From Hydrococcus rivularis NIES-593 (lineage in GTDB: Bacteria; Cyanobacteriota; Cyanobacteriia; Cyanobacteriales; Microcystaceae): DNA of 64,000 nt. Where the stretch lies: positions 1-64,000 of the forward strand of contig NZ_MRCB01000018.1 in the NCBI RefSeq assembly GCF_001904635.1, in the 5' to 3' direction. Each line of letters opens with the position of its first letter. The stretch's first letter is position 1. Below, piece by piece: positions 57,138 through 64,000 of this stretch. The position numbers were made by a program, and so were the translations under genes. Below the pieces are notes generated by a model. That model ran no database searches and was not told the DNA's origin. It was given only the letters and a program-made list of their open reading frames with translations.

Positions 57138-57983
57138 ATGCTCGAACAAAAGTTAGCACGACTCAAAGCCATTTTTGCTGAAATGGATCGGGCTTTAATC
57201 GCATATTCTGGGGGCATCGATAGCAGCTTGGTTGCTAAAGTTGCCTACGATGTCTTGGGCGATCGCGCTTTAGCCATAACCGCAGTTTCTCCCTCCCTGC
57301 TGCCAGAAGAACTAGATGACGCGCAAATTCAGGCAGATGAAATTGGCATTCGCCACGAGTTGGTAGAAACCCACGAAATAGAAAATCCCAACTACACTGC
57401 CAACCCCGTCAACCGTTGCTACTTTTGTAAAAGCGAACTCCACGACACCCTAAAACCGCTTGCCCTAGAGCGAGGCTATCCCTACGTCGTCGATGGAGTC
57501 AATGCAGACGACCTCAAAGACTATCGACCGGGAATCCAGGCAGCAAAAGAAAGAGGTGCGCGATCGCCCCTAGCAGAAGCAGGGATCGCTAAAGCAGAAG
57601 TTCGTCAACTGTCTAAACAATTGGGATTGTCTTGGTGGGACAAACCCGCCCAACCCTGTCTTAGTTCGCGTTTCCCCTATGGCGAAGAAATCACCATTGC
57701 CAAACTGCAACGAGTCGGTCGAGCAGAAGTTTATTTGCGCAAGTTAGGCTGGAAGAATCTGCGCGTTCGTTCCGAAGGCGATACCGCCCGAATAGAATTA
57801 CTGCCAGAGCAAATTAAAGAGTTTGTTTTCACTACCGACTTACCTCAACTGGTATCGACTTTTCAAAGCTATGGATTTGTCTACGTTACCCTAGACTTGG
57901 AAGGTTATCGCAGTGGCAAGCTCAATCAAGTTCTTAATCCCTCCGTTCTTCAGTCGGCTACCCATCAGGTCGTTAGTGGTTAG
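57138..57983 (+). CDS. larE: LarE-like ATP-dependent sacrificial sulfur transferase
   Basis: This 281-residue protein (ATG 57138) has the PP-loop SGGIDSS (24-30) and the segment WWDKPAQPCLSSRFPYG, in which C174 matches the sulfur-donating Cys of LarE. NRCYFCK (93-96) adds further Cys. It makes the nickel-pincer cofactor precursor for lactate racemase and relatives; larB and larC are not in this window. It is upstream of the threonine aldolase gene. Confidence 0.88.
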   Translation: MLEQKLARLKAIFAEMDRALIAYSGGIDSSLVAKVAYDVLGDRALAITAVSPSLLPEELDDAQIQADEIGIRHELVETHEIENPNYTANPVNRCYFCKSELHDTLKPLALERGYPYVVDGVNADDLKDYRPGIQAAKERGARSPLAEAGIAKAEVRQLSKQLGLSWWDKPAQPCLSSRFPYGEEITIAKLQRVGRAEVYLRKLGWKNLRVRSEGDTARIELLPEQIKEFVFTTDLPQLVSTFQSYGFVYVTLDLEGYRSGKLNQVLNPSVLQSATHQVVSG

Positions 57984-58041
57984 TAGAAAGTAGAAATACT
58001 ATCCACTAACAATGAATGACTAATAACGAATTTTAAATAAT

Positions 58042-59067
58042 ATGATAATCGACCTTAGAAGCGACACGATTACCAAACCCACCCCCGCCATGCGCGAAGC
58101 AATGGCGAAGGCAGAAGTTGGGGATGATGTCTTTGGCGACGATCCAACAGTTAATGCCCTAGAAGCCTACGTCGCCGAACTCTTGGGCAAAGAAGAAGCG
58201 GTTTATATGCCCTCTGGCACCATGACCAATCAAGTCGCCTTGCGAGTTCATACCGAACCGGGCGATGAGGTTATTCTGGAGTCTGAAGCCCATATTTACT
58301 ACTATGAAGGTGGTGCGCCAGCCGCATTGTCGGGGGTAATGTGTCGGTTAATTAAGGGCAATGAAGGGATCTTTTCGGCAACTGATGTAGAAAGGGTGTT
58401 GCGTCCCGACAACTATCACTTTCCCAAGACCAAGTTGGTGTGTCTGGAAAATACGCACAATCGCGGCGGAGGGCGGATTTTTCCCTTATCCGAGATTGAA
58501 GCGATCGCTCGCATTTGTCAAGAGCGCAATCTCAAGCTGCACCTCGACGGAGCGCGCTTGTGGAATGCCTGCGCGGCAACAAGTATCTCAGAAGCCGATT
58601 ATGCCAAGCCATTCGATACCGTCAGCATCTGTTTCTCAAAAGGATTGGGAGCGCCCGTAGGTTCGGCATTGGTAGGTTCTCAAGAGTTAATGAAACGAGC
58701 GCGGCGGTTTTGCAAGATGTTTGGCGGCGGGATGCGGCAGGCAGGGATTATTGCGGCGGGGGCATTGTACGCGCTAAAACACCATCGAGAACGATTGCTA
58801 GAAGACCACCTTAACGCCAAGATTTTGGCAAAGGGATTGCAACAAATCGATGGAATTGCGATCGATCCCGAAGACGTGCAAACCAATATTGTTATTTTTC
58901 AAACTAAAGCGATTCCAGCACAAACCTTAGCCCAGAAGCTTCAAGAGAAGGGAGTCGCACTTTTGGCCATTGGTTCGCACTCGCTGCGAGCCGTTACGAA
59001 CTTGATGGTGACTCAGGAGCAAATTCAAGCCGTTCCCGAATTGGTTGAAGCAGCCATGCGATCCTAA
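58042..59067 (+). CDS. ltaE: Low-specificity L-threonine aldolase
   Basis: This 341-residue fold-type I PLP enzyme begins [21 protein letters not shown]-binding K200 lies in [13 protein letters not shown], and [10 protein letters not shown] is present. It cleaves threonine/allothreonine to glycine and acetaldehyde. It lies tail-to-tail with atpG (17 bp apart). Confidence 0.93.
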   Translation: MIIDLRSDTITKPTPAMREAMAKAEVGDDVFGDDPTVNALEAYVAELLGKEEAVYMPSGTMTNQVALRVHTEPGDEVILESEAHIYYYEGGAPAALSGVMCRLIKGNEGIFSATDVERVLRPDNYHFPKTKLVCLENTHNRGGGRIFPLSEIEAIARICQERNLKLHLDGARLWNACAATSISEADYAKPFDTVSICFSKGLGAPVGSALVGSQELMKRARRFCKMFGGGMRQAGIIAAGALYALKHHRERLLEDHLNAKILAKGLQQIDGIAIDPEDVQTNIVIFQTKAIPAQTLAQKLQEKGVALLAIGSHSLRAVTNLMVTQEQIQAVPELVEAAMRS

Positions 59068-59083
59068 TTAATAATTAGTATCA

Positions 59084-59989
59084 TCAAAATTGCGCGATCG
59101 CCTCGGCACCTGCGACAATTTCCAGGATCTCTTGAGTAATTGCCGTCTGACGCTCGTGCTGAAATTGAGCGTTCAATCGTGCCAGTCGCTCTTCGATGTT
59201 TTGCTCGGCTACCTGCATCGAGGCAAGACGGCTAGCATTCTCACTCTTGAGAGACTCGGCGAAGGCGCGATACAAGCAGACAAAGAAATATTGGCGGATT
59301 AGCGCAGCCAATAACTGAGTCCAGTCCATCGTAAAGGTAGGTAGGGTACGGGAGTGCCATCGCTCCTGCTGCAAATGCTCCAACCAGGCGCGATCGAGGG
59401 GGAATAAATGATGGAGGTGAGGTTCGCAAGCGGTGTTAGAGCGAGGCTGGTTGTAGAGGAGGACAATAGGACCGATTTGCTCTTGGGAGCGCCAGGCTTC
59501 GAGGTATAGTAACAGTTCTTGAACCATTGGGGTAATGCCTGCCAGAGAACTGGGCATGGGAAAACTAGCAGCGATCGCCACTCCCCGCGCTTCTAGAGGC
59601 GCAACGATCCGAGTACCGACGACTATGACAGTTCGCTCCGCTGGCTGGGGAGCGAGATGGTTGAGGCAATCGACGCTGTAGCGGGCAATTTGTTCGTTGA
59701 ACTGACCGCACATTCCCCGATCCGAACCAAAGACGATCGCGCCCAATCGCTGGTGCTTTTCGGCTGCCGCCCAGTCAATCCCTTTGAAGCCAGCATTTTC
59801 CGCCCGGGCGCGTTCTTTCAGTACCACTTGCAGTCCCAAATCGATGGTACGGGAGTATTCGGCTAAAGATTCTACCGCTCGCTCGTACTGGCGAATGCTG
59901 GCAGCCGCCAGGACTTTCATCGTCTTAACCACGGATTGAAGTTCTCGGGCGATCGCGATCTGGCGCTGGAACGACTCAAGGGCGGTCAT
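59084..59989 (-). CDS. atpG: N-ATPase gamma subunit
   Basis: This 301-residue rotor protein has the N-terminal helix (RELQSVVKTMKVLAAASIRQYERAVES) and C-terminal helix (ASRLASMQVAEQNIEERLARLNAQFQHERQTAITQEILEIVAGAEA). The central region is divergent from the housekeeping gamma, as in N-ATPases. It is 106 bp downstream of atpA, and both are on the opposite strand from atpCQRBEF. Confidence 0.92.
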   Translation of the reverse strand: MTALESFQRQIAIARELQSVVKTMKVLAAASIRQYERAVESLAEYSRTIDLGLQVVLKERARAENAGFKGIDWAAAEKHQRLGAIVFGSDRGMCGQFNEQIARYSVDCLNHLAPQPAERTVIVVGTRIVAPLEARGVAIAASFPMPSSLAGITPMVQELLLYLEAWRSQEQIGPIVLLYNQPRSNTACEPHLHHLFPLDRAWLEHLQQERWHSRTLPTFTMDWTQLLAALIRQYFFVCLYRAFAESLKSENASRLASMQVAEQNIEERLARLNAQFQHERQTAITQEILEIVAGAEAIAQF

Positions 59990-60095
59990 AAGTACCTGTG
60001 CAAAATTAATTTAACCTTGCGAAGGCAGGCATGCATGCAAGAAGCAAGAGGCAAAAAAGGTAAATAATTTTACCTACCTACATCGCAGTATCATT

Positions 60096-61634
60096 CTACA
60101 CACTCAAACCAGTATAGTTGCGAATCGCTTGCTTGACGATGCGGACGAGGCGATCGCGCTCCTTTTCCGTTAGCGTTTCTCCCGACTCGATGCGATCGCA
60201 CAGGGCTGGCAACTCCTTCCTTACGGTCGTACAGACGGCTTTTTCCGCCGTCCTAATTCGTTCGATTGGTAGTTCGTCAAATGTCCCTGCCGTCACCGCC
60301 AGCAAAACGGCAATCTGATCGGCTACTGGCATTGGTTCGTATTGATTCTGTTTGAGGATTTCCCGCACGCGGCGACCTCTTTCGAGGGTTTGGCGAGTCG
60401 CTTCATCCAAGCGAGTGCCAAAGCGGGAGAAGATTTCCAACTCTTCAAACTGGGAATAGGAGAGGCGCAAATCCCCAGCAACAGCTCGATAGGCGCTTAA
60501 CTGGGTTTTTCCTCCGACCCGCGATACTGATTTGCCGACATCGACGGCAGGTAATATGCCTTTTTGAAATAAAGTGGGGGAGAGATAAATCTGTCCGTCG
60601 GTAATCGAAATAAGATTGGTGGGAATGTAAGCCGCAATATTCTGTGCTTCGGTTTCGACGATGGGCAGGGCGGTTAAAGAACCCCCGCCCCGTTCGGCAT
60701 TTAAGTGGGTAGCCCGTTCCAACAAGCGGGAATGGATGTAGAAGATATCGCCGGGAAAGGCTTCGCGACCGGGAGGACGGCGCAACAGGAGCGACAGTTC
60801 TCGGTAGGCGCGGGCGTGGGCAGTTAAATCGTCGTAGACAATTAAAACATCTCGTCCCTGCTCCAGGAAATATTCTGCCATAGCGGTGGCGGCGTAGGGA
60901 GCAACGAATTGGAGTCCTGGCGGTTCTTCTCCGGCGGCAACCACCACCAGGCAATAATCCATCGCCCCGTGCCTTTGCAGGTCGGCGATTAGTTTGGCGA
61001 CGGCGGAACTGCGCTGTCCGATGGCACAGTAGATGCAGATAACCTCTCGACCTTTTTGGTTGAGGATGGTGTCGAGGGCGATCGCGGTTTTTCCTGTCTG
61101 GCGATCGCCTAAAATTAGTTCCCGCTGTCCCCGACCAATGGGAATCAAGGCATCTATGACTTTCAGCCCCGTTTGCAAGGGGACGGTGACGGGAGCGCGA
61201 TCGCGAATGGCAGGGGCTTCCCGTTCTGCCGGATAGCGTTGCGCCACTCGCACGGTTCCCCGTCCGTCTAGGGGGCGACCCATCGGGTCGATTACCCGCC
61301 CCAGCAGCGTCTCGCCTACGGGTACGTCCAGCACCCGTCCGGTACGGCGCACCTCGCATCCGGCTTTCAAGCGATCGCTTTTGTCGAGCAAAATAATGCC
61401 CACCTCATCGGGATCGAGGTTGAAGACCATGCCTAGCCCATCGCCACCGAATAGCACGACTTCTTCCGACTGCACCCCGGGCAAACCGGATACGCGGGCA
61501 ATGCCGTGACCGACCGAGCGAACAATGCCGATTTCCTGGGATTTTAGTTCCATTCTCAGATCTGCCAGGACGCGATCGAAGGTGCTAAAAGTATCATCTA
61601 GGAGTAATTGCAGTATGTTGTCATCCGGATTCAT
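60096..61634 (-). CDS. atpA: N-ATPase alpha subunit
   Basis: This 512-residue non-catalytic F1 subunit has Walker [39 protein letters not shown] and the C-terminal helical domain. It belongs after atpF in N-ATPase operons but lies about 12 kb away in reverse orientation. A purine-rich GAGAGAGCAGG precedes its ATG. Confidence 0.93.
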   Translation of the reverse strand: MNPDDNILQLLLDDTFSTFDRVLADLRMELKSQEIGIVRSVGHGIARVSGLPGVQSEEVVLFGGDGLGMVFNLDPDEVGIILLDKSDRLKAGCEVRRTGRVLDVPVGETLLGRVIDPMGRPLDGRGTVRVAQRYPAEREAPAIRDRAPVTVPLQTGLKVIDALIPIGRGQRELILGDRQTGKTAIALDTILNQKGREVICIYCAIGQRSSAVAKLIADLQRHGAMDYCLVVVAAGEEPPGLQFVAPYAATAMAEYFLEQGRDVLIVYDDLTAHARAYRELSLLLRRPPGREAFPGDIFYIHSRLLERATHLNAERGGGSLTALPIVETEAQNIAAYIPTNLISITDGQIYLSPTLFQKGILPAVDVGKSVSRVGGKTQLSAYRAVAGDLRLSYSQFEELEIFSRFGTRLDEATRQTLERGRRVREILKQNQYEPMPVADQIAVLLAVTAGTFDELPIERIRTAEKAVCTTVRKELPALCDRIESGETLTEKERDRLVRIVKQAIRNYTGLSV

Positions 61635-61973
61635 TGTGCCTGCTCTCTCGCGTAGAAAGTGAATAATGGTTACTCATTTCTAAAAAAGAACGCTACAGAT
61701 ACTCAATGAAAAAGCTTGATACACGGAGCTGCTGATTAATTGCGAACTGATAATTGCGAACCGACGCGGACTCCCACGAAGTGGAGGAGCATCGGCGAAT
61801 TGGTATAAGTATGACAGCGATTGCCAAAATTCGGGTTTCGGTAAAAGTACGGATGGATATAAATCGTTTCTACGGAAAAAATTCCGCGAAAATACGCAAA
61901 TAATTCGGAATTTGAACGGGGAAGTCTAACTGATAGAAACCTTTAATTCTGTTAGTTAGAAAACCTCTCTAAA
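61635..61973. other. Spacer upstream of atpA with L-R repeat; probable inversion breakpoint
   Basis: Segments L (61680-61716) and R (61729-61807) match the outer parts of the composite repeat at 3.9 kb but lack its middle M. The rest (to 61973) holds the promoter region of the SNF2 gene. No gene seen. Confidence 0.6.
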
Positions 61974-64000
61974 ATGGTAGCTTCAATCACCCCAGGTTCC
62001 ATCGTTTCCTGTCGCCAACGCCAATGGGTCGTCCTGCCATCGACGAGTTCGGAAATCATCCGTTTACGCCCTCTCAGTGGAAATGAAGAGCAGATTTGTG
62101 GAATCTTCACTCCCTTAGAAGGAAGCGTCGAACCCGCTCATTTCCCACCTCCTGTTGCCGAAGCGATCTCCGACCATACTGCCGCTCATCTGCTAATAGA
62201 AGCCGCGCGGTTGAGTTTGCGGAGTGGGGCGGGGCCTTTTCGCTGTCTGGGGCGTTTGTCGGTTCGTCCTCGTCCCTATCAACTCGTGCCGCTGTTAATG
62301 GCACTGCGGTTAGAAACAGTACGATTGCTGGTTGCCGATGATGTGGGAATTGGCAAGACAATTGAAGCTGGATTGATTGCCCGCGAGTTGTTAGACCGAG
62401 GCGAAGTCAAGCGACTGGCAGTTTTATGTCCTCCGCAACTGTGCGACCAGTGGCAGCGAGAACTCAAGCAGAAGTTTAACATCGATGCGGTCGTCATTCG
62501 CTCTGGCACGATCGCTAAACTGGAACGGGGCTTGCCATCGGTCAATAGCCATATCTTCAGCTATTATCCTCACCTCATCGTCAGTCTCGACTATGCTAAA
62601 TCAGATCGCCGCCGCGCTAGTTTTCTGACACACTGCCCCGACTTGGTAATTGTCGATGAGGTGCATACAGCGAGTTCGACGGGAGATCGCGCCACCCAAC
62701 AGCAGCGCTATCAGTTAGTTAAAGAAATTGCCCAAAAAGGCGATCGCCATTTGGTGTTACTCACTGCTACGCCCCATAGCGGCATCGAGGCTTCTTTCAC
62801 GTCTATTTTAGGGTTGCTCAAACCCGAATTTGAAGAGTTGGATTTGAATGCTTTAACGGAACCTCAACGTATCGAATTGGCGCGTCACTTCGTTCAACGT
62901 CGTCGGGCTGATGTCAAAAATTGGTTGGGCAACGATACGCCTTTTCCGCAACGAGAATCATTGGAATCCCCTTACCAACTCTCTGCTGAGTATCGCGCCT
63001 TGTTCGAGCAGGTGTATGACTTGGCACGAGGATTAGTCAACACAGCCGATGCCAGTCTCAGCTATGCCCAACGTCGAGGACGCTACTGGTCGGCACTGGC
63101 AATTATTCGGTGCGTGATGTCATCTCCCGCCGCCGCGATCGCAACTTTATCTCGTCTGAGTGGCAAAGGTGCAGGTGCAGATTCTTTAGCTGAGGAGTTG
63201 GACGAGGAATTAGCAGCGACTTACGTTTACGATCCTACCGAGCAAGAAACGGCGATCGATGTGTCTCCCACTGTCGTTGTCGAACGAGGACAATACAGTT
63301 ATGGAGAATCCCAAAAACGGAAGTTAAGAGAATTTGTCAAAGCTGCCGAGCAACTAAAAGGAAGTAAAGATGCTAAATTACAACAGCTTATTGCTCTGGT
63401 TAAAGACTTACTCAAAGAAGGGTTAAACCCGATTGTTTGGTGTCGCTACATTGCCACTGCTAACTACGTCGCCCAATCGCTTAGAGATGAACTAGAGAAG
63501 AAGAAAGGCAGCAACGTCTGAGTCATTGCCATTACTGGAGAACTTTCGGAAGACGAACGAGAAATCCGCTTGGATGAATTAAAAGCCTCTCCCCAACGGG
63601 TAATGGTAGCGACGGATTGCTTGAGCGAAGGGGTGAACCTACAAGAGCATTTTACCGCAGCCATTCACTACGATCTGCCTTGGAATCCAAATCGTCTAGA
63701 ACAACGAGAGGGACGGATCGATCGCTACGGACAACCCTCGCCCACTGTCAAGTGTATCTTGCTCTACGGACAAGATAACCCCGTCGATGGGGCAGTGTTG
63801 GAAGTCTTGATCCGCAAAGCCGTCACCATTCACCGCACGTTAGGAATTACCGTTCCCGTGCCGATGGATAGCGCCACCGTACAGGAAGCCGTCTTCAAGT
63901 CTTTATTTGAGAAAGTCCCCGCTACTCGTCAGCTAAGTCTGTTCGATTTGCTGCAAGATACTCAATCCCCCGTCGCTACTGTACATCAAAACTGGGACAG
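61974..64000 (+). pseudogene. SNF2-family helicase, in-frame TGA, cut by window edge
   Basis: The 515-residue first part has an N-terminal region of about 95 residues (PGSIVSCRQRQWVVLPSTSS), Walker A ADDVGIGKT (121-129), DEVH (228-231) and LTATPHSG. It stops at TGA 63519-63521. The same frame then continues to the window end with VIAITGELSEDEREI, VATDCLSEGVNLQEHF and REGRIDRYGQ (motifs V-VI). A C-to-T change in a CGA codon would explain the stop. The layout resembles large SNF2 helicases such as DrmD of DISARM defence systems, but partners would lie outside the window. Confidence 0.75.

Noticed and set aside
60445-61359. 304-residue open frame within atpA in another frame
   Set aside because: Arg/Pro-rich composition of a shifted-frame translation; atpA is the real gene.
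43321-63521. TGA read as a sense codon, explaining the stops in UPF0060 and the SNF2 gene
   Set aside because: Many intact genes end at TGA (for example cdaA overlapping uppS), so recoding is not supported; mutation is simpler.

Overview
The window is a 64 kb piece of a cyanobacterial chromosome. The HIP1 octamer GCGATCGC recurs throughout. A flv4-sll0218-flv2 flavodiiron operon is present, and the gene families (DUF3370-like, lysA-cdaA-uppS, bifunctional ribBA, FHA-GGDEF-EAL proteins) are typical of cyanobacteria. I recognised no tRNA, rRNA or CRISPR array. Species cannot be named from the sequence alone.

Layout: (1) 0-4 kb: an Mg2+ P-type ATPase gene cut off before its hinge motif, and an exported beta-propeller-like protein. 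(2) 4.1-9.6 kb: an accessory cassette. An XRE repressor and an ImmA-type metalloprotease diverge from two paralogous coiled-coil proteins and a compact UvrD-like SF1 helicase. Two copies of a palindromic operator lie between them, and two MITE-like elements follow. (3) 9.6-16.2 kb: a DUF3370-like exported protein, the flv4-sll0218-flv2 operon (photosystem II photoprotection) and a GAF protein. (4) 16.3-23.1 kb: three tandem paralogous FHA-(PAS)-GGDEF-EAL proteins for c-di-GMP turnover. (5) 23.2-33.2 kb: a membrane-anchored subtilase, lysA-cdaA-uppS, rimI behind a LexA-like box, and clpC. (6) 33.5-36.1 kb: an HPP transporter, a MarR regulator with a Cys4 tail, and an orphan Dam methylase.

(7) 36-43 kb looks like an inorganic-carbon island. 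A LysR regulator, a thioredoxin-like protein without its CxxC, a Tat-exported beta-carbonic-anhydrase-like protein, a 54-residue small ORF and a SulP (BicA-like) transporter share one strand. A divergent group follows: a 73-aa protein, a ComEC-like metallo-beta-lactamase-fold protein, a receiver, an ArsR and a metal-type MerR regulator. (8) 43-45.2 kb: a broken UPF0060 gene, a CxxC mini-thioredoxin and an ArsP/UPF0718 permease.

(9) 45.2-61.6 kb: an IS607-type element with a truncated tnpA and frameshifted tnpB sits directly upstream of a Na+-type N-ATPase operon. The operon is split: atpC-Q-R-B-E-F lies on + at 46.8-49.7 kb, and atpA-atpG lies on - at 61.6-59.1 kb. Inverting the segment between them restores the canonical order. 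No atpD (beta) is present where it should be. Between the halves lie a CHAD protein, ribBA, argC, an ABC permease, a GAF histidine kinase, larE and threonine aldolase. (10) 62 kb to the end: a SNF2-family helicase, possibly DrmD of a DISARM system, interrupted by an in-frame TGA and running off the edge.

The strongest leads are the split, beta-less N-ATPase, the XRE/ImmA-coiled-coil-helicase cassette with its double operator, and the SulP/Tat-carbonic-anhydrase cluster.
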